Shown piece by piece: positions 24,702-33,268 of a stretch of DNA of 64,000 bases. How positions within the stretch are numbered: the first letter of the stretch is position 1; the number at the start of each line of letters is the position of its first letter. Position numbers and translations under genes: made by a program. The notes under the pieces are model-generated. The model was not told the origin of the DNA. It searched no databases and saw only the letters and a program-made list of their open reading frames with translations. Origin of the DNA: E44-bin88 sp050123275 (GTDB taxonomy: Bacteria; Chloroflexota; Dehalococcoidia; Dehalococcoidales; BS750m-G39); assembly GCA_050123275.1 (NCBI GenBank), contig JASFHK010000004.1, positions 54,122-118,121 of the forward strand, in the 5' to 3' direction.

Positions 24702-26634
24702 GGCGCAGTGGTAGCGAGATGGTGAAAGTGCTACCCTTTCCTTCCTTGCTTTGCACTTCGATTTTGCCCTGGTGGCGCTGGATGATGCCGTAGGCCACTG
24801 CCAGCCCCAGGCCTACCCCTTTACCCTTGCCCTTGGTGGTGAAAAAGGGGGTAAAAAGCTTGAGCTTGTCTTCCTCGGAGATGCCGTGCCCCGTGTCCTG
24901 TACCTCTATGTGGAGGTAGCTGCTGTCCGCCGAGGTGCGCACCGTGAGCACGCCGCCGTCGGGCATGGCCTGGATGGCGTTCATCACCAGGTTGGTGCAT
25001 ACCTGCTGGAGCTGGTCGAAGTCGGCCATGACGTTGGGCAGTTTGGGGTCGAGTCCCTTGGTTACCTCTATCCTTTGCAGCTCGGCGGAGTGGCCGGCCA
25101 TGTCGAGGACGCGCTCGACCACCTCGTTGGCGTTTATCTCCCTGAGGCTGGGCTTTGACTGGCGGGCGAAGTCGAGCAGATTGCGAATCAGCTTGGTGCT
25201 GCGGGTAAGCTCGGTTTCCATTTTATTGAGATAGTCGGCGGCGGTATCCTTGGCGATGCCGTCGCCGGCCAGTTTCTTGGCTAAAAGCTGGGTGTAGACC
25301 AGGACGCCCGCCAGCGGGTTGTTAACCTCGTGGGCGATGGAAGCCGCCATCTGCCCCAGTGAGGTCAACTTTTCCGCCTGGATTAGGTCCTGCTGGGTGT
25401 CCTTGAGGCGGCTGAGCACGTAGGGCCAGCACATGTCGGCCTCGGCCAGGTTCTGGCAGACGGCTGTCGCCAGCTCGCGGCAGGTCTCGTAGCCGCAGGC
25501 GCCGCAGTTTATCTGGTCGTTGGGGTCGGCTTTGCCCAGCTGCTTGAGCACGGCGTTGATATCCTGCTCGCTGGGGGTGGGCAGGCCGACGCTGCGGGTG
25601 GTGAAACGGCGGCTCAGGTCAATATCGGCGTATTCCTTGAGGTCTTTCTCGGCCTGGGCGGGGTCGGCCTGGCTCCGGGCGTAATCGATGAGGCGCTCCT
25701 TGCGCCGGAAGCCGCTCAAGTCGTTATCGATAACGGGCCCGTCGATACAGCCGTGGCAGAAGTGCAGGTTAATGAGACGGGTATCGATGTCGCCCTTGGC
25801 GAACTCGCGCAGTATCTTGGTCACGTATTCCTTACCGTGGGCGTTTATGGTCTCGTTTTTAATGATGTCGTCGGGCAGTTGCGCCGCCCGGAAAAGCCCC
25901 TTGGAGAGGGGGAAGAGCCGCCCCAGGTCGGATTTGGGACCGGAAAAGGCCTCTTCCTCTTCTTTTTCGGGGACGATTTTTTTGGCGGCGAACATCTCTT
26001 TAAGTTCGGCGAAGGTGAGCACGGCGTCGATAACGCCGGATACCTTTTCATCCTTGCTTTCCGCCTTCTTGGCCACGCAGGGGCCGATGAAGACCACCTT
26101 GGCCTTGGGGTTGTATTTCCATTTTATCAATCTACCCATGGCTATCATCGGCGAAACGATGGGGGCCAGGTTGCCGATGAGCTGAGGGTAATACTTTTCG
26201 ATGTAGGTCACCGCCGCCGGGCAGTTGGTGGAGAGTACGGGCTTGCCGGTGTACTTGGTAAAGAAGCGCGTGTATTCGCGGGCGATAAGCTCGGCGCCGA
26301 AAGCGTCTTCCATGACCTCGCTGAAGCCCAGCTTCTTGATGCCGGCCACCAGCTGGCCGGCCTTGCAACCGAGCAGGGCGGCGGGGAAGGATGAGGAAAG
26401 AACGGCGATAACGTTATCGGGGTTATCGGACAGCAGCTGCCAGGTGACGCCGATGTCGCTTTCCACCTGTTTCGCCTTGGGCACGCAGACCCGCAGGCAC
26501 TTGCCGCAGACGATACAGCGTTCCTTAATTACCTGAGCCAGGCCGTCTTCGACCTTTATCGCCTTGCAGGGGCAGCCGCGGATACAGGCGTAACAGCGCT
26601 TGCATTTTTCCTTGTCGGTATAGACGATGCTCAT
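24670..26634 (-). CDS. Iron-hydrogenase-like sensor histidine kinase
   Basis: A 654-residue soluble protein. Domains in order: two 4Fe-4S ferredoxin motifs (CKRCYACIRGCPC at 11-23, CIVCGKCLRVC at 40-50); an iron-only hydrogenase domain (about 65-320) with H-cluster-type motifs STNCPAA (Cys138), IGPCVAKKAE (Cys186) and FCHGCIDGP (293/296); a four-Cys Fe-S domain CGACGYETCRELATAVC (377-393); then a histidine kinase with phospho-acceptor His435 in SIAHEVNNPLAG and an ATP-binding domain (DTGHGISEEDK, GVGLGLAVAYGI). The catalytic proton-relay Cys of hydrogenases is Asn and the last motif is one residue short, so it is more likely a redox or H2 sensor than an enzyme. It precedes the NtrC-type regulator. 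Confidence 0.93.
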   Translation of the reverse strand: MSIVYTDKEKCKRCYACIRGCPCKAIKVEDGLAQVIKERCIVCGKCLRVCVPKAKQVESDIGVTWQLLSDNPDNVIAVLSSSFPAALLGCKAGQLVAGIKKLGFSEVMEDAFGAELIAREYTRFFTKYTGKPVLSTNCPAAVTYIEKYYPQLIGNLAPIVSPMIAMGRLIKWKYNPKAKVVFIGPCVAKKAESKDEKVSGVIDAVLTFAELKEMFAAKKIVPEKEEEEAFSGPKSDLGRLFPLSKGLFRAAQLPDDIIKNETINAHGKEYVTKILREFAKGDIDTRLINLHFCHGCIDGPVIDNDLSGFRRKERLIDYARSQADPAQAEKDLKEYADIDLSRRFTTRSVGLPTPSEQDINAVLKQLGKADPNDQINCGACGYETCRELATAVCQNLAEADMCWPYVLSRLKDTQQDLIQAEKLTSLGQMAASIAHEVNNPLAGVLVYTQLLAKKLAGDGIAKDTAADYLNKMETELTRSTKLIRNLLDFARQSKPSLREINANEVVERVLDMAGHSAELQRIEVTKGLDPKLPNVMADFDQLQQVCTNLVMNAIQAMPDGGVLTVRTSADSSYLHIEVQDTGHGISEEDKLKLFTPFFTTKGKGKGVGLGLAVAYGIIQRHQGKIEVQSKEGKGSTFTISLPLRHEEKSKDSGN

Positions 26635-26635
26635 T

Positions 26636-27736
26636 TCAGCTCCTTGCTCTCACCGCCGGCTTGGTCTTGCCGCGGGACGACGGAATTTTCAGCTCTTGCC
26701 TGAGGTGCGCCACCGAGCGCCGCGAAATGGAAACGCCGAATTTCTCCTGTAATCTTGCTCTTATTGCCTCGTCGGAGTCAAGCCCGCTTTCGCTGTCGAG
26801 GAGCTGCTTGAGCAGCTCTTTCTTGAAGCGGCGGGGGCGGGGGAAAAAGTCGCTCAAGGGGACCTCTTTGCCCTGGGGGGTTTCCAGGCTCTTGCCCCTG
26901 ACAGCGCGGCTTATCGAGCTGGGCGCCAACCCTATCTTTTCGGCCAGCTCTTTCCGGGTGAAGGGCAGCAGGGCTTTGGCTTCGCCGGAATCGAGGTAGA
27001 GAGCCTGGCGCTCGATAACGCCCTGTATGATGCGGCTGACCGTGTCCTGGCGGGTGTTAATCAGCTCCAGCTGGGCCAGCAGCTTTTTGGCTTTTTTAAG
27101 TTCGCTGGAGCTTAGGGCGCCGTCCGCCTTGAGCCGCTCGAGTCTCTCGTAGTCAATCTCGTATTTACCCCGCGCCAGCGCCGGCGAGAAATAGCCGATA
27201 ACGAAGCCCTCACGCCGCTTTTCCAGCGAAGCCACCTTGGCATAACGCATTACGTCGGGGTTGAGGGTGGAGGGATGATAAAACTCGCTCTGGATGGAAA
27301 AATCGTTAATCAGCTCGTTTATCTCTTGCACCTCGTCCGGCTTCAGGCCGCACTCGGCGGCGATTCGCTCGGGAGCCATGCCCGTTTCGGGGAAGAGGAA
27401 ATGGCGCTTGAAGTTCTCCAGCCCCATCTTCCTTATGTGCTCCACGATTTGCCGCTTGTTGAGCAGCAATGATTCTATATCCAGCGAGCCGCTGTCGGCG
27501 GCGATGTCTTCTTTAAGCTGGTAAAAGCGGGGGGAAATGTCGGTCCCGGGCAGACGCTGGCGGCGGATGAGTTTCTCCTCGCCGTAGAGCTTCCGAAAGA
27601 GGGGAGAGCGCTCTATCTCGACGATGAGCCGACGGAACTCGTCCTCGGGCATCTCGAGTAGTGTAGCCTGCTCCATGCGTAGCACCTGGCTGAGACGCTG
27701 TTGCATCTCCATGGATTGCTGCTGTTTTGCCGCCAT
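26636..27736 (-). CDS. rpoN: RNA polymerase sigma-54 factor (short, divergent)
   Basis: A 366-residue sigma-54. The C-terminal half is typical: a core/HTH region ELAEKIGLAPSSISRAVRGK, the conserved VPLSDFFPRP stretch, and an RpoN box SRRSVAHLR (338-346; consensus ARRTVAKYR) that contacts the -24 element. Region I is short and only partly glutamine-rich (MAAKQQQSMEMQQRLSQVLR), and the protein is about 60-110 residues shorter than well-studied relatives. It is transcribed from its own sigma-70 promoter and heads the cluster with the sensor kinase and NtrC-type activator, 1 base apart from the kinase gene. Confidence 0.9.
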   Translation of the reverse strand: MAAKQQQSMEMQQRLSQVLRMEQATLLEMPEDEFRRLIVEIERSPLFRKLYGEEKLIRRQRLPGTDISPRFYQLKEDIAADSGSLDIESLLLNKRQIVEHIRKMGLENFKRHFLFPETGMAPERIAAECGLKPDEVQEINELINDFSIQSEFYHPSTLNPDVMRYAKVASLEKRREGFVIGYFSPALARGKYEIDYERLERLKADGALSSSELKKAKKLLAQLELINTRQDTVSRIIQGVIERQALYLDSGEAKALLPFTRKELAEKIGLAPSSISRAVRGKSLETPQGKEVPLSDFFPRPRRFKKELLKQLLDSESGLDSDEAIRARLQEKFGVSISRRSVAHLRQELKIPSSRGKTKPAVRARS

Positions 27737-27750
27737 TTTTCTGTAAAAAA

Positions 27751-27779
27751 ATTTTACTACGCACTTGAAAAATTGTCAA
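27751..27779 (-). promoter_or_regulatory. Sigma-70 promoter of rpoN
   Basis: Minus strand TTGACA (27779-27774), a 17-base spacer and TAAAAT (27756-27751), 15 bases before the rpoN start at 27736. Confidence 0.75.
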
Positions 27780-27810
27780 GAAAGTTAACAAAAGGCAAAT
27801 GTAAAACATC

Positions 27811-27839
27811 TTGACCGTAAAATCGGCATGTGTTAAGAT
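27811..27839 (+). promoter_or_regulatory. Sigma-70 promoter of the hdrA-hdrC-hdrB operon
   Basis: TTGACC (27811-27816), a 17-base spacer and TAAGAT (27834-27839). It is divergent from the rpoN promoter; the two -35 boxes are about 30 bases apart. Confidence 0.7.
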
Positions 27840-27906
27840 GGCAGCAGTGTAGCTGTGACCCCTTACCCCCCCTCTCTTGGACCAATTAAGGAGAATAGGA
27901 GGCAAC

Positions 27907-30900
27907 GTGGAACCTAAGATTGGCGTATACATCTGTCATTGTGGGACTAACATTGCCGGGACGGTGGATGTGGGGGCGGTTACCGAGTTCGCCCGTACCT
28001 TGCCCGCGGTAGCCATTGCCCGGGATTACACCTATATGTGTTCCGACCCGGGGCAGGACCTTATCCGCCAGGATATCAAAGAACTGGGGCTTAATCGCAT
28101 CGTGGTGGCTTCCTGTTCGCCGCTGATGCACGAACGGACCTACCGTCGGGTATGCCAGGAATCGGGCCTTAACCCCTATCTCTTCGAAATGGCCAATATC
28201 CGCGAGCACGTTTCCTGGATAACCGAGGACAAGGCGGCGGCTACCGAGAAAGCCAAAGCCCTGGTCAGCGCCGCCGTCAGGCGCGTTTACTACCAGGAGC
28301 CGCTGGAAACCAGAGAGGTCCCGGTTAACCCCAACACGCTGGTGGTGGGGGGTGGTGTGGCCGGCATCCAGGCCGCCCTGGAGATTGCCGATTCCAAACA
28401 CAAAGTATATCTGGTGGAGAAGGAGCCCAGCGTCGGCGGGCACATGATACAGCTGGACAAGACCTTCCCCACTCTGGACTGTTCCGCCTGTATTCTGACC
28501 CCCAAGATGAGCCTGGTCGGCGCCCATCCCTATATCGAGCTGATGTCCTACAGCGAGGTGACCGGTGTCGAGGGCTACGTGGGTAACTTCAAGGTTCAGA
28601 TAAACAAGAAAGCCCGCTACGTTGATGTTGATAAATGCACCGGCTGCGGCGAGTGTTCCCAGGTCTGCCCGGTTACGGTGCCTAACGAGTTCGACCTGGG
28701 CTTGGGCAACCGCAAGGCGATTTATCGCCCCTTCCCCCAGGCGGTACCCAACGCCTTTACCATAGACAAGAAGGGCTATCCGCCCTGCCGCGTCGCCTGC
28801 CCGGCAGGGGTTAACGCCCAGGGCTACGTCGCCCTTATCTCGCAGGGCAAGTTCAAGGAAGCCCTCGAGGTATTGCGGCGGACGATGCCCTTTGCCGGCG
28901 TTTGCGGCCGCGTTTGCACCCACCCCTGCGAGAGGGACTGCGAGCGGGGCAAGGTGGACGAGCCGGTTTCCATCCGCGCGCTGAAGCGCTTCATGGCCGA
29001 CTACGAGTTGAGTGTGGGGCGAGAAAAGGCGGCGCCGGTGGAGAGGACTAAAGAAGACAAGGTAGCCGTCATCGGCTCGGGCCCGGCCGGGCTTGCCTGC
29101 GCCTACGACTTAATCCGGGAGGGCTACCCGGTTACCGTTTTCGAGGCCGCGCCCAAGACGGGCGGGCTGCTCCGCTACGGCATCCCCGAATACCGTCTGC
29201 CTGATAAGGTGCTGGATAACGAGGTCGGCTACCTGGAGGAGATGGGCATCGAGATAAAGACCGGCCACGCCGTGAGGAAGTTCGAGGAGCTCTTCAACCA
29301 GGGCTACCAGGCGATATTCATGGCGGCGGGGGCGGGGGTAAGCCAGAAGATGGGCATCCCCGACGAGGACGCCGAAGGCGCCCTGCACGCCCTCGATTTC
29401 CTGAACAAGGTTAACTCCGGCAAGAAGGTCAGCCTCGGCGAGAAAGTGGCCGTTATCGGCGGCGGTAACGCCGCCATAGACTCGGCGCGGGTCGCCAGGC
29501 GGCTGGGCGTCAAGGAAGTTTCCATCGTCTATCGCCGTTCGCGCGAGGAAATGCCCGCCGTCAGCGACGAGATTAACGAGGCCGAGCGGGAAGGCATCAA
29601 GTTGCACATACTGGCGGCGCCGGCCAAGGTCATCGCCGAGGATGGCAAGGTGACCGGCCTCCAGTGCATCAAGATGGAGCTGGGCGAGCCCGACGCCAGC
29701 CGGCGCCGGCGCCCGATACCGGTTGAAGGCTCCGAGTTCGAGATGGAGGTGGACAACGTCATCTTCGCCGTGGGGCAGGGAGTGAACAAGGAAGCGCTGC
29801 CCGGCGAGCTGGAGTACACGGGGTGGGGTACCGTGGTCGTTGACCCCGCCACCCTCCAGACCAACATCGAGGGCGTTTTCGCCGGCGGGGACGTGGTTTC
29901 GGGCCCCTCCGACGTTATCGCCGCCGTCGCCGCGGGCAAGGAAGCCGCGATGTCCATCGACCGTTTCCTGCGGGGAGTCGACCTCAAAGAGGGTCGCCCC
30001 GTTCCCATAACCAAAGCCACGGATATCCCCAAGGAGGACGTCCAGGCCAAGCTGCGGCAGGAGATGCCCACCCTGGACGTCAGCAAGCGGCAGGGCTTCG
30101 CCGAAGTCGAACTGGGCCTGGACGAGAAGACGGCCATGGAGGAGGCCAAGCGCTGCCTGAACTGCGGCGTTTGCTCGGAATGTATGGAGTGCCTCAAAGC
30201 CTGCCAGGTCGGGGCCATCAACCAGGATATGATCGAGGAGACCATCGAGGTCGATGTGGGCAACATCATCGTCGCCACCGGCTACGATACCTTCGACCCC
30301 ACCCCTCTCTACCAGTACGGCTACGGGCGGCTGGATAACGTCCTTACCTCGCTGGAGTTCGAGAGGATGATTAACGCCTCGGGCCCCACGTCGGGCGACG
30401 TGCTGCTCAAGGACGGCTCCCATCCCAAGACGGTGGGTATCATCCACTGCGTGGGCAGCCGCGACGAGAACTATCACGAGTACTGCTCGCAGGTCTGCTG
30501 CATGTACTCGATGAAACTAAGCCACCTGATAAGAGACCACGTGCCCGGCTCTCAGGTCTACGAGTTCTATATCGACCTGCGCTGCGTGGGTAAAGCTTTC
30601 GAGGAGTTTTACAACCGCGTCCTCGACGAGGGGACCATGTTCATCCGCGGGCGCCCCGGCGAGGTGACCGATATCGCCGAGACTCCCGAAGAAGAGGGCA
30701 AGCTCATCATCGTCGGCGAGGACACCCTGGTCGGACGCCAGCGCCGCGTGCCGGTGGACATGGTGGTGCTGAGCACGGCCTTGCAACCCCAGCCGGACGC
30801 CGATAAGGTCGCCCACCTCTTCTCCATCAGCCGCAGCGCCGACGGCTTCTTCCTGGAGAAGCATCCCAAGCTCGACCCTGTGGCCACCATGAGCGACGGT

Positions 30901-31248
30901 ATTTTCGTCGTCGGCTGCTGCCAGTCGCCCAAGGATATTCCCAACAGCGTGGCACAGGCGTCGGCGGCGGCGGCCAGGGCGCTGGCGATGATTAGCGCCG
31001 GCTCCATAGAAATCGAAGCGGCTACCTCCGAGGTTGACCCCGAGCTTTGCTCCGGCTGTAAGACTTGCTCCGATCTTTGCCCCTTCCACGCCATATCATT
31101 TGACGAAGAGAAGAAGATAAGTATAATAAATGAGACGCTATGCAAGGGCTGCGGCGTTTGCGTCGCCGCCTGCCCCAGCGGCGCCATCAAGGGCAAGCAC
31201 TTTACCGCCGACGAGCTTTTGGCCGAGATAGAAGGGGCGCTGGTATAA
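27907..31248 (+). CDS. hdrA: HdrA-type flavoprotein with inserted GltD-like NAD(P)H domain
   Basis: Start chosen at the GTG at 27907, preceded by ATAGGAGG; 1113 residues, nearly twice the length of simple HdrA. HdrA parts: CHCG near the N-terminus, FAD motif GGGVAGIQAALEI (about 147), ferredoxin motif CTGCGECSQVCPV (244-256), then after the insert CLNCGVCSECMECLKACQ (about 750), CVGSRDENYHEYCSQVCC, and two C-terminal 4Fe-4S motifs (CSGCKTCSDLCPF, CKGCGVCVAACP). The insert (about 285-745) is a glutamate-synthase-small-chain module with CPAGV, FAD motif GSGPAGLACAYDL and NADPH motif GGGNAAIDSAR. This suggests flavin-based bifurcation between NAD(P)H, ferredoxin and an HdrBC-linked acceptor. Confidence 0.93.
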   Translation: MEPKIGVYICHCGTNIAGTVDVGAVTEFARTLPAVAIARDYTYMCSDPGQDLIRQDIKELGLNRIVVASCSPLMHERTYRRVCQESGLNPYLFEMANIREHVSWITEDKAAATEKAKALVSAAVRRVYYQEPLETREVPVNPNTLVVGGGVAGIQAALEIADSKHKVYLVEKEPSVGGHMIQLDKTFPTLDCSACILTPKMSLVGAHPYIELMSYSEVTGVEGYVGNFKVQINKKARYVDVDKCTGCGECSQVCPVTVPNEFDLGLGNRKAIYRPFPQAVPNAFTIDKKGYPPCRVACPAGVNAQGYVALISQGKFKEALEVLRRTMPFAGVCGRVCTHPCERDCERGKVDEPVSIRALKRFMADYELSVGREKAAPVERTKEDKVAVIGSGPAGLACAYDLIREGYPVTVFEAAPKTGGLLRYGIPEYRLPDKVLDNEVGYLEEMGIEIKTGHAVRKFEELFNQGYQAIFMAAGAGVSQKMGIPDEDAEGALHALDFLNKVNSGKKVSLGEKVAVIGGGNAAIDSARVARRLGVKEVSIVYRRSREEMPAVSDEINEAEREGIKLHILAAPAKVIAEDGKVTGLQCIKMELGEPDASRRRRPIPVEGSEFEMEVDNVIFAVGQGVNKEALPGELEYTGWGTVVVDPATLQTNIEGVFAGGDVVSGPSDVIAAVAAGKEAAMSIDRFLRGVDLKEGRPVPITKATDIPKEDVQAKLRQEMPTLDVSKRQGFAEVELGLDEKTAMEEAKRCLNCGVCSECMECLKACQVGAINQDMIEETIEVDVGNIIVATGYDTFDPTPLYQYGYGRLDNVLTSLEFERMINASGPTSGDVLLKDGSHPKTVGIIHCVGSRDENYHEYCSQVCCMYSMKLSHLIRDHVPGSQVYEFYIDLRCVGKAFEEFYNRVLDEGTMFIRGRPGEVTDIAETPEEEGKLIIVGEDTLVGRQRRVPVDMVVLSTALQPQPDADKVAHLFSISRSADGFFLEKHPKLDPVATMSDGIFVVGCCQSPKDIPNSVAQASAAAARALAMISAGSIEIEAATSEVDPELCSGCKTCSDLCPFHAISFDEEKKISIINETLCKGCGVCVAACPSGAIKGKHFTADELLAEIEGALV

Positions 31249-31285
31249 GCCGGCCCCGTTAACCTTAAATAAAGGAGGAGTCTAA

Positions 31286-31867
31286 ATGGCTGACACGGTG
31301 GTCAAAACTCCTCCCGCCGTAGTGACGGACTTTCTTAACGAGGTCTGCTCCATACCCGGCGGCGAGGCGATTAATTCTTGTATTCAATGCGGGGTGTGTA
31401 CCGGCTCCTGTCCCACCGCCAACCAGTGGGACTACCCGCCGCGGCGGGTCATCGCCATGGTGCGGGCCGGTTTGAGGGACGAGTTACTGTCGAGCAACTC
31501 GATGTGGTTCTGCGTTTCCTGCTACACCTGCACGGTGCGCTGCCCGCGGGATATCAAGCCCGCCGATATCATGCACGCTCTGGAGATTATCTCTCTCCGC
31601 AGCGGCAAGAGCACCCGCCGCAACCGCACGCCGATTATGTACCAGTGCTTCGTCGATTCCGCCCGTAAATACGGCCGGGTCTACGAGATGGGAATGATGA
31701 TTAATCTTTTCATGAAGACCAACCCCTTCTCCGCCCTCAAGCTGGCGCCGTTGGGGATGGGGCTGTTTTTCCACAAACGCATGCCCCTGAGCCCCGAACG
31801 AATCAAGGGCATGGACGGCCTCAAAGCCATCCTCAAGAAAGCCAGGGAACTGGGAGGTGCCGAATAA
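31286..31867 (+). CDS. hdrC: HdrC-type iron-sulfur protein
   Basis: A 193-residue protein with two 4Fe-4S motifs, CIQCGVCTGSCPTAN and CVSCYTCTVRCPRDI, in the HdrC arrangement. In heterodisulfide reductases HdrC passes electrons between HdrA and HdrB. ATAAAGGAGGAG precedes the ATG. Its stop overlaps the ATG of hdrB. Methanogen-type CoM-S-S-CoB is not expected here, so the physiological acceptor is unknown. Confidence 0.92.
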   Translation: MADTVVKTPPAVVTDFLNEVCSIPGGEAINSCIQCGVCTGSCPTANQWDYPPRRVIAMVRAGLRDELLSSNSMWFCVSCYTCTVRCPRDIKPADIMHALEIISLRSGKSTRRNRTPIMYQCFVDSARKYGRVYEMGMMINLFMKTNPFSALKLAPLGMGLFFHKRMPLSPERIKGMDGLKAILKKARELGGAE

Positions 31868-32733
31868 TGAAACACTACACATACTATCCCGGTTGTTCGG
31901 CGGAGGCAACGGCGTCGCCCCTGGGCATCTCGGTGCCCCCGGTGGCCAAGAAGCTGGAGATGGACCTTAACGAGCTTGAGGACTGGAACTGCTGTGGCTC
32001 GACGCCTTTCTGGTCGGTGGACAAGCTGGAGGCGGCGGCATTGGCCAGCCGCAACCTGGCTCTGGCCGAAAAGCGGGGCTTCGACCTGGTGACGCCCTGC
32101 TCCAACTGCTTCGTCATCCTGCACGAGACCAATAACCACCTCAAGAGGCTGCCCGATTTCAAGGACAAGGTGGACCAGGCGCTGGCGGCGGGCAAGATGA
32201 AATATAACGGCACCGTCAACGTGCGCCACCTCGCCGAGGTGCTCTACACCGATATTACCCCCGAAGGCATCGCCGAAAAGGTAACCAAGCCCTTAAAGGG
32301 TCTCAAGGTGGGCGCTTACTACGGCTGCCAGCTGGTGCGCCCCGACGGCTTCGACGACCCCGAATCCCCCCACTCGCTGGACGAGATAATCACCGCGCTG
32401 GGCGCCGAGGCCGTTGACTGGGAGATGAAGGCCCGCTGCTGCGGCAGCTCGCTGGTCATGCCCGAACAGGAAGTGGCGCTGGGGCTGGTCAACAAGCTGC
32501 TCCGCAACGCCACCGAGCACGGGGCCGAGTGCCTGATTACTCCCTGCCCATTGTGCCAGATTAACCTCGACGCCTATCAGAGCCTGGTTAACAGCCAGTT
32601 CAAAACGCGCTATAATATACCCGTACTTTTTGTTACCCAACTGATAGGGGTCGCGCTGGGTATTCCCGCCAACGAGCTGGCTTTATCGGGTAATATCGTC
32701 TCTCCGATGAAGGTGTTAGCCCCCTATCTCTAG
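31867..32733 (+). CDS. hdrB: HdrB-type CCG-domain protein
   Basis: A 288-residue protein with the two cysteine-rich CCG motifs of HdrB: WNCCGSTPFWS with its partner CSNCFVILHE, and ARCCGSSLVMPE with ITPCPLCQINLD. These bind non-cubane Fe-S clusters that reduce disulfides in methanogens. It completes an hdrA-C-B operon with no mvhD beside it. In some acetogens HdrABC works with MetFV to bifurcate electrons; here metV and metF lie about 27 kb downstream. Confidence 0.92.
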   Translation: MKHYTYYPGCSAEATASPLGISVPPVAKKLEMDLNELEDWNCCGSTPFWSVDKLEAAALASRNLALAEKRGFDLVTPCSNCFVILHETNNHLKRLPDFKDKVDQALAAGKMKYNGTVNVRHLAEVLYTDITPEGIAEKVTKPLKGLKVGAYYGCQLVRPDGFDDPESPHSLDEIITALGAEAVDWEMKARCCGSSLVMPEQEVALGLVNKLLRNATEHGAECLITPCPLCQINLDAYQSLVNSQFKTRYNIPVLFVTQLIGVALGIPANELALSGNIVSPMKVLAPYL

Positions 32734-32752
32734 ACTAGCGAGGGAAAAGAAA

Positions 32753-33256
32753 ATAACCGCCAAAAAGGGATTCTCCTTCCGCTGGGGCTATGTCGCCGTC
32801 CCGCTTATTGTCTTTCTGCTGCTGGCAGGCATGACCGCTTTTTTCTATCACCTCATGCCCGCCGAGGTCGCCGTCCACTTCAGCGACGGTACAGCCGACG
32901 CCTGGATCAGCCGCTCGATGATGCTGGTTTTAGCGTTGCTGCCCCAAGGGCTGCTGGTCCTGGTGGGGCTGGCGCTGGCCTGGATAATGTCGCTCATGGT
33001 CAGCCGCTCCTGGCCTGCCGAGGGGGCGAAGACCGACCCCAGGTCCATCGTCGCCCTCATGGGCAACATGGTGGCCCTGCCCCAGCTCGTCTTCGGCTTT
33101 GCAATGGCCGATATTTTTGTTTACAATGCATACCAGATTCATCTGCCGTCCGTATGGATAATATCGCTGGTGGTGGTGGTGGCGGGGGCTATCGTTATCG
33201 GGGTGTTTTTCACCCGGGCGATAAGGCGGGAGCGCGCCGGACGGCGTAATCCTTAA
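32753..33256 (+). CDS. Small membrane protein, DUF1648-like, no standard start codon
   Basis: The frame is open from 32720 and codes for TAKKGFSFRWGYVAVPLIVF and a first membrane helix before the first ATG at 32831, which sits inside that helix. No ATG, GTG or TTG is available upstream in frame; the AUA at 32753, preceded by GCGAGGGA, is the best candidate. The product (about 167 residues) has four probable membrane helices and the pattern YHLMPAEVAVHFSDGTADAW typical of DUF1648. Function is unknown. If AUA is not used, the gene starts at 32831 (141 residues) and lacks part of its first helix. Confidence 0.6.
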   Translation: MTAKKGFSFRWGYVAVPLIVFLLLAGMTAFFYHLMPAEVAVHFSDGTADAWISRSMMLVLALLPQGLLVLVGLALAWIMSLMVSRSWPAEGAKTDPRSIVALMGNMVALPQLVFGFAMADIFVYNAYQIHLPSVWIISLVVVVAGAIVIGVFFTRAIRRERAGRRNP

Positions 33257-33268
33257 AGGAGCATTGTA

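Noticed and set aside
24670..26634. Catalytic iron-only hydrogenase
   Set aside because: The proton-relay Cys is absent, the L3 spacing is changed and the protein carries a complete histidine kinase.
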